In this document: positions 7,971 through 16,000 of the stretch, piece by piece
How positions within the stretch are numbered: position 1 is the stretch's first letter
Layout: every line of letters starts with the position of its first letter
Assembly (NCBI RefSeq): GCF_003224335.1
Contig: NZ_QKLF01000005.1
Location: 186,001-250,000, forward strand
Direction: 5' to 3'
Length of the DNA stretch: 64,000 nucleotides
From: Curtobacterium sp. MCJR17_055
GTDB lineage: Bacteria > Actinomycetota > Actinomycetes > Actinomycetales > Microbacteriaceae
Notes under the pieces: generated by a model
The model's input: the letters and a program-made list of their open reading frames with translations, nothing else
Told to the model about the DNA's origin: nothing
Databases searched by the model: none
Translations under genes and position numbers: made by a program

Positions 7971-9590
7971 TTACTTGGTGATGGTCCCGTAGCGGAACTT
8001 GAACGACGCGTCGAGCGTGACGCCCTTGACGTCCTTGCCGGCCACGGCGACCGACTTGCCCTGCAGGAGCGGGAGGGTCGAGATCTGCTCGGCCTCACGC
8101 TGCTGGGCCTTCTCGATGATCGCGGCGCGCTTGTCCGCGTCCGACTCCTCCTGCTCGTCGGCGATCAGACCCTGGATGGTCGGGTCGTCGTAGTGGTTCT
8201 GCACGAAGTTGTCCTTCGTGAAGAACGGCGACAGGTAGTTGTCGGCGTCGGAGAAGTCCGGGAACCAGCCGAGCTGGTACAGCGGGTAGGCGTCCTTCGT
8301 GCGCTCGACGGCGTAGGTCGTGTAGACCGTCGACTGGATGTTGACGGTGAACAGACCCGAGTCCTCGAGCTGCGTCTTGAGCGTCGCGTACTCGTCGTCC
8401 GAAGCCGAGCCGTAGTGGTCCGGCGAGTACTGGATGTCGAGCTCGACCTTGCCCGTGACGCCCGCGTCGGCGAGGGTCTTCTTCGCCTTGTCGACGTCCG
8501 GGGCACCGTTGCCGTCGCCGTAGAGCGACTTGAACGGCGTCGCGGCACCCGTCAGGCCGTCCGGCACCATCGAGTAGACCGGCGTGTAGGTGTCGTTGTA
8601 GACCTCCTTGGCGAGCTCGTCACGGTCGACGACGTCCGCCACGGCCTGACGCACGGCGAGGGCCTTGGCCTCGTCGGCGTCGTCCTGGCCGGTCCCGAAG
8701 GGCTGGGTCTTGAAGTTGAAGACCACGTAGCGGATCTCGCCGCCGGGGCCGTCGATCACCTGCAGCGCGTCGTCCTTGCGGAGCGACGAGATGTCGGTCG
8801 GGGTCAGAGAGCGGTACGCCACGTCGACGTCGCCCTGCTGGACGGCGAGCTTGAGGTCGGTCTCCTTGGTGAAGTACTGGGCGGTGACGTCCTTGGTCTT
8901 CGCCTTGTCGAGGACACCGTCGTACTTCGGGTTCGCCTTGTAGGCGATGAGGTCGTTCTCCTTGTAGGAGGTGATCGTGTACTGGCCGGCGAAGGCCTTG
9001 CCCTTGACGATGTCCTCGGCGCTGGTGAGCTCGGTCGCCGAGAAGACGTCCTCGTCGACGATCGGACCGGCGGGGCTCGAGAGCACCTGGGGCCAGGTCT
9101 GGTCGGCGTGGTCGAGGTGGAACACGACCGTGGTGTCGTCCGGGGTCTCGATGCTCTTGAGGTTCGCGAGCAGCGACCACGGGCCGTTGTCGTTCTTGAT
9201 CTTCAGGTCACGCTCGAACGAGAACTTGACGTCGCTCGAGGTGAGGTCGTTGCCGTTCGCGAACTGGAGGCCCTTCTTCAGGGTCACCTCGTACGTGGTC
9301 GGGTCGGTGAACTCGGCCTTCGTGGCGATGTCCGGCTCGACGTCCGGGCTGCCCGTCGGGGTGTTCATGAGGAACGGGAAGACCTGGTTCTGCACGGCGA
9401 ACGAGCCGTTGTCGTACGAGCCGGCCGGGTCGAGCGACGTGATCTTGTCGGTCGTGCCGATGATCAGGCCGTCCAGGTCGCCGGTGCCGCCGCTGGTGCC
9501 GCCTGCGCAGCCGGTGAGCACGAGCGCGGTCACTGCCGCGCCGGCGCCCAGCGCGAGGGTGCGCTTGCCCCATGTGGGAACGGATGCCAT
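7971..9590 (-). CDS. Peptide ABC transporter substrate-binding lipoprotein (SBP family 5)
   Basis: Extracytoplasmic receptor of the peptide importer, 539 residues. A signal peptide with basic start and hydrophobic core ends in lipobox LTGC at about residues 23-26, so the mature protein is lipid-anchored. The body has the family-5 features: a start region with TSLDPAGSYDNG, the motif YEVTLKKGLQFANG, and a C-terminal segment ending near the last strand. Length matches DppA/OppA relatives. The ATG at 9590 is chosen because it gives a clean signal peptide and is preceded by AGAGAGG. A longer frame upstream is not convincing. It is first gene of the operon and is followed by the intercistronic hairpin. 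Confidence 0.95.
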   Translation of the reverse strand: MASVPTWGKRTLALGAGAAVTALVLTGCAGGTSGGTGDLDGLIIGTTDKITSLDPAGSYDNGSFAVQNQVFPFLMNTPTGSPDVEPDIATKAEFTDPTTYEVTLKKGLQFANGNDLTSSDVKFSFERDLKIKNDNGPWSLLANLKSIETPDDTTVVFHLDHADQTWPQVLSSPAGPIVDEDVFSATELTSAEDIVKGKAFAGQYTITSYKENDLIAYKANPKYDGVLDKAKTKDVTAQYFTKETDLKLAVQQGDVDVAYRSLTPTDISSLRKDDALQVIDGPGGEIRYVVFNFKTQPFGTGQDDADEAKALAVRQAVADVVDRDELAKEVYNDTYTPVYSMVPDGLTGAATPFKSLYGDGNGAPDVDKAKKTLADAGVTGKVELDIQYSPDHYGSASDDEYATLKTQLEDSGLFTVNIQSTVYTTYAVERTKDAYPLYQLGWFPDFSDADNYLSPFFTKDNFVQNHYDDPTIQGLIADEQEESDADKRAAIIEKAQQREAEQISTLPLLQGKSVAVAGKDVKGVTLDASFKFRYGTITK

Positions 9591-9893
9591 GTCCGATTGC
9601 CTCTCTGGTGTGGTTGCAGGAGTCCTGGGACCGAGGTGGAACGGGCTGTGACCGGTCGCAGGGACGTTCAATGGTCACACCCTGCCAGACAACGGAGCGC
9701 TCCGGGAACGGATTGTTTACACCGCTGTAACGCACGATCGCAGCTTCGAGGGCAGCATCGGAGTCGGTGTGCCCGGCGCGGCGCGCATCTTCGTTGCGCT
9801 CGGGACGCCTTGTTGCGTCCGGCAATTCCGCAGTACTCCGCGGGAGTCAGGACCTGGCGACGGACCGCGACGACCGGTCGGGAGGGCCCGGCC
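9591..9893. other. Intergenic region between dnaG and the peptide-binding protein gene
   Basis: About 300 bp without a credible gene. It must hold the promoter of the opp operon. I see a TTACA-CCGC-TGTAA dyad at 9717-9730 but no convincing -35/-10 pair. Base composition is less GC-rich around 9670-9735 than in the flanks. Confidence 0.6.
9717..9730. promoter_or_regulatory. Candidate operator dyad upstream of the opp operon
   Basis: TTACA and TGTAA form perfect 5-bp arms around CCGC. The dyad lies about 127 bp before the binding-protein start codon. No regulator gene is adjacent, so the assignment is only a guess from symmetry and position. Confidence 0.3.
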
Positions 9894-11828
9894 TCAGGCT
9901 CCGGGGGTGTCCGCGCGGAGGCGCATCCGCTGGGCGTCGAGGTCGACGAGTTGCCGCTGCACATCCGCCCGACGCTCCTGGTCGGACGGGTCGGTGCGCT
10001 GCAGCTGTCCGAGCAGCGACGCCTTGCGGGCGAGCAGGTCGCGCTCGACCAGGGCCACCACGATGCCGCGGCAGTAGATCGCCAGGTCCTCGTCAGAGCG
10101 CGCCGGGATCGGCGCCAGGGCGAGTTCCTGCACGAGCGAGCGGAACGGCGCCGGCACGTCCGCGAGCAGCTTGTCGAGCCAGGACCGGTCCCCCACGGCA
10201 TCGATGTTGGCGACGACAGCGTCGCGGACGACCGAGAGCATCCGTGCCGAGAACGTGGCGGACGCCGCCAGGCCGAGCAGCGGCACACCGACGGACTGCG
10301 GCTGCTGCACCATCGCCATCACCGCGTCGCGCTCCATCCGCGCGATCGGGTCGTCCGGCAGGGACCGGAGGCTCGCCTGCGGCTCCTCGGGCACGCTCGG
10401 TCCGGCGCCGTGACCGGGGTGGCCGTTCCCCGAGCCGGTGTGACCGGCGCCGGACGGACCTGGCGACCGGGTCTCCGCGCCGCTGTCGGCCGGGCGTCGC
10501 CGCGCCGCAGAGACGGCGCGACGGACGTCGTCGATGTCCATACCGAGCCAGCCGGCGGTGTTCCGGATGTACCCGTCGGCCAGCGCGCGGTCCCGGATCT
10601 CGGAGATGACCGGCGCCGATTCACGGAGTCCCGCGACGCGCCCCTCCACCGTGTCGAGGTCGTGGCCGTCCAGCCGACGGCGGATCATGAACTCGAACAT
10701 CGGTCGACGGTTCTCGACGAGCCGGCGGACGGCGTCGTCGCCGCGGGCCAGGCGCAGGTCGCAGGGGTCGAGCCCGCCCGGCGCGACCGCGACGTAGGTC
10801 TGTGACGCGAACCGCTGCTCCTCGGTGAAGGCACGGGAGGCGGCGCGCTGCCCGGCCTCGTCCGGGTCGAAGGTGAAGACGATCTGCCCGAGCTGGGAGA
10901 CGTGCTGTGCGGCGGAGTCGCCGAGCATCGGTCGGAGGACCTTGATGTGGTCGACCCCGAACGACGTCCCGCAGGTGGCCACCGCGGTCGTGATCCCGGC
11001 GAGGTGGCACGCCATGACGTCCGTGTAGCCCTCGACGATGACGACCTGCTTGCCCTTCGCGATCTCCTTGCGGGCGAGGTCGATCCCGTAGAGCACCTGG
11101 CTCTTGTGGTAGATCGGCGTCTCCGGCGTGTTGAGGTACTTCGGCCCCTTGTCGTCCTCGAGCAGCCGTCGTGCGCCGAAGCCGATGGTGGCCCCGGTGA
11201 CGTCCCGGATCGGCCACATCAGGCGTCCGCGGAACCGGTCGTACGGGGACCGGTCACCCTGGCTGACCAGTCCGGCGGCGACGATCTCGTCGATGCTGAA
11301 CCGGAGGCCGCGCAGGTGGTCCTTGAGCGCGTCGAACGACTTCGGTGCGAAGCCGACGCCGAAGTGCTGCGCCGCCGCCGGGTCGAAGCCGCGCTCGCCC
11401 AGGAACCGGCGGGCCGGCTCGGCCGCGGCCGTCGTGAGCTGCGCGGTGAAGAACGCCTGCGCGGCCTCGTTCGCGGCGATGAGCCGGGCGCGCGCGTTGT
11501 AGTCGGTCCGCGGCCCGTCGCCCTCCTCGTAGTGGAGTGTGAAACCGATCTTGGCGGCCATCCGCTCGACGGCTTCCTGGAACGTCGTGTGGTCCTGCGA
11601 CATCAGGAAGCTGAAGACGTCGCCGTCCTCACCGCACCCGAAGCAGTGGTAGCGACCGACCTGCGGGCGGACGTGGAACGAGGGCGTCCGCTCGTCGTGG
11701 AAGGGGCAGAGGCCCTTCAGTGACCCGACGCCCGCCGACTTCAGCGTGACGTAGTCGCCGACCACGTCGGCGATGTTCACGCGCGCGCGGACCTCGTCGA
11801 TGTCGTTCCGCGCGATCAGGCCTGCCAC
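9894..11828 (-). CDS. dnaG: DNA primase
   Basis: Makes the RNA primers for replication. The 644-residue product has the CHC2 zinc finger at the N-terminus (Cys41, His44, Cys62, Cys65), the DnaG catalytic core, and a Toprim domain with EGYTD and FDPDEAG metal-binding motifs. A Gly/Pro-rich linker (about 435-475) then leads to the C-terminal helicase-binding domain. Length and domain order are those of actinobacterial DnaG. Translation starts at GTG 11828: TAGAAT, an excellent -10, is 6 nt upstream and no ribosome site exists, so the message is probably leaderless. It follows dgt on the same strand with a 90-nt gap. Confidence 0.96.
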   Translation of the reverse strand: MAGLIARNDIDEVRARVNIADVVGDYVTLKSAGVGSLKGLCPFHDERTPSFHVRPQVGRYHCFGCGEDGDVFSFLMSQDHTTFQEAVERMAAKIGFTLHYEEGDGPRTDYNARARLIAANEAAQAFFTAQLTTAAAEPARRFLGERGFDPAAAQHFGVGFAPKSFDALKDHLRGLRFSIDEIVAAGLVSQGDRSPYDRFRGRLMWPIRDVTGATIGFGARRLLEDDKGPKYLNTPETPIYHKSQVLYGIDLARKEIAKGKQVVIVEGYTDVMACHLAGITTAVATCGTSFGVDHIKVLRPMLGDSAAQHVSQLGQIVFTFDPDEAGQRAASRAFTEEQRFASQTYVAVAPGGLDPCDLRLARGDDAVRRLVENRRPMFEFMIRRRLDGHDLDTVEGRVAGLRESAPVISEIRDRALADGYIRNTAGWLGMDIDDVRRAVSAARRRPADSGAETRSPGPSGAGHTGSGNGHPGHGAGPSVPEEPQASLRSLPDDPIARMERDAVMAMVQQPQSVGVPLLGLAASATFSARMLSVVRDAVVANIDAVGDRSWLDKLLADVPAPFRSLVQELALAPIPARSDEDLAIYCRGIVVALVERDLLARKASLLGQLQRTDPSDQERRADVQRQLVDLDAQRMRLRADTPGA

Positions 11829-11834
11829 CCGACG

Positions 11835-11840
11835 ATTCTA
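11835..11840 (-). promoter_or_regulatory. -10 hexamer of dnaG
   Basis: The complement reads TAGAAT (5 of 6 to consensus) followed by 6 nt and the GTG start of dnaG. The spacing implies a leaderless transcript. Confidence 0.6.
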
Positions 11841-11918
11841 GTTCGGCGGGCCGACGCCGGCGGACCGTGTGCACCCGCGTCGGGACACCGGTCCGCGCGG
11901 GCAACGGACCCGCTCCGG

Positions 11919-13199
11919 TCAGACGGCGATGGAGACCGTCTCGCGCTCCCCGACCACCAGCCGCTTGTGCCAGGCGAGCGCCCCCTGGTCGGTGAGGCTC
12001 GCCACCTGGTCCACCACGGTCCGGAGCCGTCCGGCGTCGTCCCCGGCGGCCCGCCAGTCGGCGGCGAACCCGGGCTCGAGTGCGGAGTCCTCTCGCGCGG
12101 CGATCGCGTCGAGCAGTTCGGTCAACACGCGCCGCTGGTCCTCGTACACGGGCTGCCGGTCGCCGTGCGTCATCACGAAGGCCGCGACGATGCCCTTGAG
12201 CACCGCGATCTCGCCGATGATCTCCGGCGGCGTGACGACGCTCGCGGCGAACCGGACGAGCGAGCCGGAGGCGTAGGACTCCCGAGTCGCCGTGGTCGCG
12301 GTCCGGGCGAAGCGGCCGATGAGCTGACTCGTCAGGTTCTTCAGGCGTGCCTGGTCCTGCCGCGAGCCGTCGTACGAGGTCATCCACAGCGACATCCCGC
12401 GCAGGCGGTCGAACGCCTCGAGCAGTTCGTCGCGGCTCAGGTCGTCGCCGACCCAGGCGTGCATGGCGGTGACGATGTCGTTCTCACCGACGCGGTCGCC
12501 GAGCGCAGCGACGTCGATGAAGCCCGCGACGACGGCGTCCTCGAAGTCGTGCACCGAGTACGCGATGTCGTCGGACAGGTCCATCACCTGGGCCTCGATG
12601 CACCGCTGTCGTCGCGGTGCGCCGGCGCGGAGCCAGGCGAAGGCCTCGTGGTCGTCGTCGTAGAAGCCGAACTTGGTCCGTCCCGACGACGCCTCGCCGA
12701 CGCCCTGCGACGCCGGCCAGGGGTACTTGCAGCTGGCGTCGAGGGAGGCCCGGGTCAGGTTGAGCCCGTAGGCCCGGCCGTCGTCGCCGTAGACCTTCGG
12801 CTCGAGCCGCGTGAGCAACCGCAGCGTCTGCGCGTTGCCCTCGAACCCGCCGATGCCGGCGGCCCAGGCGTTGACCGCGGTCTCGCCGTTGTGGCCGAAC
12901 GGCGGGTGCCCGATGTCGTGCGCGAGGCACGCCGTGTCGACGACGTCCGGGTCGAGGCCCAGGCTGTCGGCGAGCTCGCGCCCGACCTGCGCCACCTCGA
13001 GCGAGTGCGTCAGGCGGTTCCGGGCGAAGTCGAGCCCGGTGGTCGGGCTGAGGACCTGCGTCTTCGCGGCGAGGCGGCGCAGCGCGCTGGAGTGCAGCAG
13101 GCGGGCGCGGTCACGCGCGAAGTCGCTCCGCCGGCTGCTGTGCTGCTCGGGGAACCACCGGTCGGCGTCGGCCGGACCGTACGACGAGGTGGCGCTCAT
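11919..13199 (-). CDS. dgt: Deoxyguanosinetriphosphate triphosphohydrolase-like protein
   Basis: HD-domain hydrolase of 426 residues that removes triphosphate from dNTPs and so tunes nucleotide pools. Metal ligands of the HD motif are visible: His65 in LTHSLEV and His94-Asp95 in CLAHDIGHPPFGHNGE, with a further downstream Asp in MDLSDDIAYSVHD. The C-terminal helical antiviral/dNTPase associated region is present. Length is typical of the actinobacterial subfamily. The start overlaps the dusB stop by 4 nt (ATGA), so dusB and dgt form one coupled unit, with dnaG following from its own promoter. Confidence 0.93.
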   Translation of the reverse strand: MSATSSYGPADADRWFPEQHSSRRSDFARDRARLLHSSALRRLAAKTQVLSPTTGLDFARNRLTHSLEVAQVGRELADSLGLDPDVVDTACLAHDIGHPPFGHNGETAVNAWAAGIGGFEGNAQTLRLLTRLEPKVYGDDGRAYGLNLTRASLDASCKYPWPASQGVGEASSGRTKFGFYDDDHEAFAWLRAGAPRRQRCIEAQVMDLSDDIAYSVHDFEDAVVAGFIDVAALGDRVGENDIVTAMHAWVGDDLSRDELLEAFDRLRGMSLWMTSYDGSRQDQARLKNLTSQLIGRFARTATTATRESYASGSLVRFAASVVTPPEIIGEIAVLKGIVAAFVMTHGDRQPVYEDQRRVLTELLDAIAAREDSALEPGFAADWRAAGDDAGRLRTVVDQVASLTDQGALAWHKRLVVGERETVSIAV

Positions 13200-14347
13200 C
13201 CGCCGCTGTGGTGCATCTCGGCGGCGGCGAGGACCTTGCGGAACTCCGCGTCCACATCACGGCTCTCGAGCCACCGGTCGGGCAGTGCGGTGCGCTTGGC
13301 GTGGCCGGCACGGCCCCGCGGACCCTCGACGTCGGCGCCCGGGTAGGGGGCGCTCCAGTCGAGCTTGCCGAGCAGGTCGTCGATCTCCTGCAGGCTCGAC
13401 GCCATCGCGAGACCGGAACGGACCTCTCCGCCGATCGGGTACCCCTTGAAGTACCACGCCACGTGCTTCCGGATGTCCCGGCAGCCGTGCTCCTCGGACT
13501 CGAAGAACTCGACGAGCAGCTCGGCGTGCCGACGGAAGGCGACCGCGACGTCACCGAGGCTCGGTGCCGCGCGGACGTCCTCGCCCCGGAACGCCGCGGC
13601 GAGGTCGCCGAACAGCCACGGTCGGCCGAGGCAGCCGCGTCCGACGACGACGCCGTCGCAACCGGTTTCGTCGACCATCCGGAGGGCGTCGGCCGCGGAC
13701 CAGATGTCCCCGTTGCCGAGCACCGGGATGTCGGTGATCGTCTCCTTGAGGGTCGCGATCGCCGACCAATCGGCCTGGCCCGAGTAGTGCTCGTTGGCGG
13801 TACGAGCGTGCAGGGCGACGCTCGCGACACCGGCGTCCCGCGCGATCTTCGCCGCGTCGAGGTAGGTGAGGTGGTCACCGTCGATGCCCTTGCGCATCTT
13901 CACGGTGACCGGCACGTCGCCCGCGGCCGCGACGGTCTTCGTCACGAGGTCCCGGAACAGGTCGAGCTTCCAGGGCAGGGCCGCACCGCCGCCCTTGCGC
14001 GTGACCTTCGGCACCGGGCACCCGAAGTTGAGGTCGATGTGGTCCGCGCGGTCCTCGCCGACCAGGATCGTGGCGGCCTCGGCGACGGTGTTCGGTTCGA
14101 CGCCGTACAGCTGGATCGACCGCGGGGTCTCGGACTCGTGGTGCCGGATCAGCCGCATCGACTCGGGCGTCCGCTCCACCAGGGCACGGGAGGTGATCAT
14201 CTCGCACACGTACAGCCCGGCGCCGTACTCGCGGCAGAGGCGGCGGTACGCCATGTTCGTGATGCCGGCCATCGGGGCGAGCACGACGGGCGCATCGACC
14301 TGGATCGGGCCGATGCGCAGGGGTGCTGCTGCTTGTGTGATCGTCAT
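13196..14347 (-). CDS. dusB: tRNA-dihydrouridine synthase
   Basis: FMN-dependent enzyme that reduces uridines in tRNA D-loops. The TIM-barrel starts with PMAGITNMAYRRL (about 25-37). The catalytic cysteine is Cys110 in LNFGCPVPKVTRKGGG, and the phosphate-binding GNGDIWS and VGRGCLGRPWLF motifs follow. The C-terminal helical tRNA-binding domain is present, giving 383 residues, the normal length. The ATG at 14347 is preceded by GCGAGG. It is divergent from the YbaK-like gene and couples to dgt by a 4-nt overlap. Assignment to the DusB subgroup is by overall similarity. Confidence 0.93.
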   Translation of the reverse strand: MTITQAAAPLRIGPIQVDAPVVLAPMAGITNMAYRRLCREYGAGLYVCEMITSRALVERTPESMRLIRHHESETPRSIQLYGVEPNTVAEAATILVGEDRADHIDLNFGCPVPKVTRKGGGAALPWKLDLFRDLVTKTVAAAGDVPVTVKMRKGIDGDHLTYLDAAKIARDAGVASVALHARTANEHYSGQADWSAIATLKETITDIPVLGNGDIWSAADALRMVDETGCDGVVVGRGCLGRPWLFGDLAAAFRGEDVRAAPSLGDVAVAFRRHAELLVEFFESEEHGCRDIRKHVAWYFKGYPIGGEVRSGLAMASSLQEIDDLLGKLDWSAPYPGADVEGPRGRAGHAKRTALPDRWLESRDVDAEFRKVLAAAEMHHSGG

Positions 14348-14381
14348 ACCTCGCCCATTCTCCCACGTCGGCTGCCGCCGG

Positions 14382-14387
14382 TAGCGT
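14382..14387 (+). promoter_or_regulatory. -10 hexamer of the YbaK-like gene
   Basis: TAGCGT lies 7 nt before the ATG at 14395 with no Shine-Dalgarno sequence between, consistent with a leaderless transcript. Confidence 0.45.
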
Positions 14388-14394
14388 TCTCCAC

Positions 14395-14883
14395 ATGACC
14401 GATCCCGATGCCGTCTCCCGCTTCGACGCCGACGCTGCCGCCCGGGGCCTCGACGTCCAGGTCGTCGAGCGTCCCGCGGCCGATTCGCTCGAGGGCGCCG
14501 CCGCCCTGCTCGGCATCGACCCCGGCGACATCGTGAAGACCCTCGTGGTGAAGCGGCACGACGGCGGCTTCCTGCTCGCCCTCGTCCCCGGCGGCCGGAG
14601 CATCGCCTGGAAGAAGCTCCGCACCGTCGTCGGCGTGAACAAGCTGTCGATGCCCGACGCGGCCACGGCCCTCCAGGCCAGCGGCTACGAGCGCGGCACC
14701 ATCACCCCGATCGGCGCGACCGGCGACCTGCCGGTGTACGCCGACGAGCGGGTGCTCGGCCGACGGATCGCACTGGGAGCGGGTCGCCAGGGCGCGAGCG
14801 CGTTCGTCGACGGCGACGCACTCGTCGCCGCCTACGGCGCGACGATCGCGGACATCACCGACGAGGAGCCCGCCCGCCCCTGA
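14395..14883 (+). CDS. YbaK/EbsC family aminoacyl-tRNA deacylase
   Basis: A 162-residue single-domain protein of the YbaK/ProX editing family, which hydrolyses mischarged tRNAs such as Cys-tRNA(Pro). The core begins with the DSLEGAAALLG segment. The family's catalytic Lys region reads IVKTLVVK (about 45-52), followed by LALVPGGRSIAWKKL and the C-terminal GAGRQGASAFVDG loop that shapes the pocket. Length matches stand-alone deacylases. It is alone on the plus strand, divergent from dusB and convergent with a small ORF. Exact tRNA specificity cannot be told. Confidence 0.88.
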   Translation: MTDPDAVSRFDADAAARGLDVQVVERPAADSLEGAAALLGIDPGDIVKTLVVKRHDGGFLLALVPGGRSIAWKKLRTVVGVNKLSMPDAATALQASGYERGTITPIGATGDLPVYADERVLGRRIALGAGRQGASAFVDGDALVAAYGATIADITDEEPARP

Positions 14884-14894
14884 CGGAGCCCGCG

Positions 14895-15122
14895 TCAGTC
14901 CGGGACCTCGGACCAGTCCCCCTCGGCTCCCGGCACGAAGCACGAGTCGCCCTCGCAGACGGGGGCGCCGCCGGCCGTGACCAACGTCAGGAGGGCGGGT
15001 CGTCCCTCTCCCCACGAGCTCGGCCGCCCCGCCGCTTCGCGACGCGTCGGTACCGGCTCGCGTGGGCCCAGGCCGGCCGGGAGGCCCGACCCGGCACCCA
15101 GCGGGCCCGTCGCGCCCGTCAT
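14895..15122 (-). CDS. Small hypothetical protein with a CEGDSC motif, coupled to the DsbA-family gene
   Basis: A 75-residue ORF whose ATG overlaps the stop of the dsbA-like gene by 4 nt (ATGA), the coupling seen between real genes here. The first half is Gly/Pro/Arg-rich and low complexity. The second half reads ALLTLVTAGGAPVCEGDSC, then a short acidic tail. The Cys-x4-Cys pair beside a thiol oxidoreductase gene is suggestive of a redox or metal role, but no family is recognised. Codon use is GC3-rich like its neighbours. It could also be a chance open frame. Confidence 0.5.
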   Translation of the reverse strand: MTGATGPLGAGSGLPAGLGPREPVPTRREAAGRPSSWGEGRPALLTLVTAGGAPVCEGDSCFVPGAEGDWSEVPD

Positions 15123-15838
15123 CGGGTCACCTCGGCGTCCGCTGCCGCGTCGTCCTCGGCGCGCTGGGCGGCCTCGGCCATCTCGGCGGGGGTCGACTCC
15201 CGGAGGGCGACCACCTGGCGGAGGACCTGCTCGAACGCCGCCGGGTCCTGGGCACCCGAGACGCCGTACTTGCCGTCGATGACGAAGAACGGGACACCGT
15301 TGATGCCGTACGCCTGGGCCTGCGCCTGGTCGGCACGGACCGCGGCGAGCTGGGCGTCGTCGCGGAGGGTGGCGAGCACCTCGTCACGGTCGAGTCCGAC
15401 CTCGGCGGCCAGGTCGGCGAGCGATTCGTCCTGCCCGACGTGTTCGCCGCGCTCGAAGTAGGCGGTGAAGAGCCGCTCGACCATCTCGAGCTGCTTGCCG
15501 TGCTGCTTGGCCACGTGGATGACCTGGTGCGCCTTGACGGTGTTCGTGTGCCGTAGGGCGTCGTAGTCGTAGTGCAGGTCGACCTGGGCGGCGATGCCGG
15601 CGACCTGGTCGATCATCTGCTGCGCCTGCTGCACCGGCAGGCCCTTGTGCTGCGAGAGGAACTCGGCCTCGGTGCCCTCGAAGTCGACGGGGGTGTCCGG
15701 GCTCAGTTCGAAGGAGTGGTACTCGACCTCGACCGGCCCACCGAACGCGGAGACGCCCGCCTCGAACTTGCGCTTGCCGATGTAGCACCAGGGGCAGGCG
15801 ATGTCCGACCAGACATCGACCTTCACAGTGTCGCTCAT
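15119..15838 (-). CDS. DsbA family oxidoreductase (FrnE-like)
   Basis: Cytoplasmic thioredoxin-fold protein of 239 residues. The active site CPWC is at about residues 15-18, just after the first strand (VDVWSDIACPWC). The helical insertion of the DsbA fold and the cis-Pro loop GVPFFVID (about 183-190) follow. There is no signal peptide, which fits the FrnE group rather than secreted DsbA. The ATG at 15838 is preceded by GGGGTGAG. A 22-residue upstream extension is not used because it lacks homology. It lies downstream of glyS across a strong hairpin and is coupled to a small Cys-containing ORF. Confidence 0.9.
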   Translation of the reverse strand: MSDTVKVDVWSDIACPWCYIGKRKFEAGVSAFGGPVEVEYHSFELSPDTPVDFEGTEAEFLSQHKGLPVQQAQQMIDQVAGIAAQVDLHYDYDALRHTNTVKAHQVIHVAKQHGKQLEMVERLFTAYFERGEHVGQDESLADLAAEVGLDRDEVLATLRDDAQLAAVRADQAQAQAYGINGVPFFVIDGKYGVSGAQDPAAFEQVLRQVVALRESTPAEMAEAAQRAEDDAAADAEVTR

Positions 15839-15896
15839 GCTCACCCCAACGCCAGCCGGCGTTCCCCATTCCCGCCCCGCCGGCGTCGTTCGGCAC

Positions 15897-15958
15897 CGCA
15901 CAACCAGGACCGCCCCGAACCGACGGATCCCGTGGTTCGAGGCGGTCTTGGTCGTGCG
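15897..15958 (-). terminator. Long near-perfect hairpin downstream of glyS
   Basis: The 62-nt segment folds back on itself: outer arms of 18 nt (15897-15914 with 15941-15958) pair with one mismatch and one G-U, then CGAACC/GGTTCG and ACGG/CCGT continue to a 3-nt loop. It lies 43 nt past the glyS stop, so it most likely terminates glyS. Confidence 0.75.
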
Positions 15959-16000
15959 AGTCCGATCGGCGCCGGCCGACGGAACGGCACCGGCCGCGTG

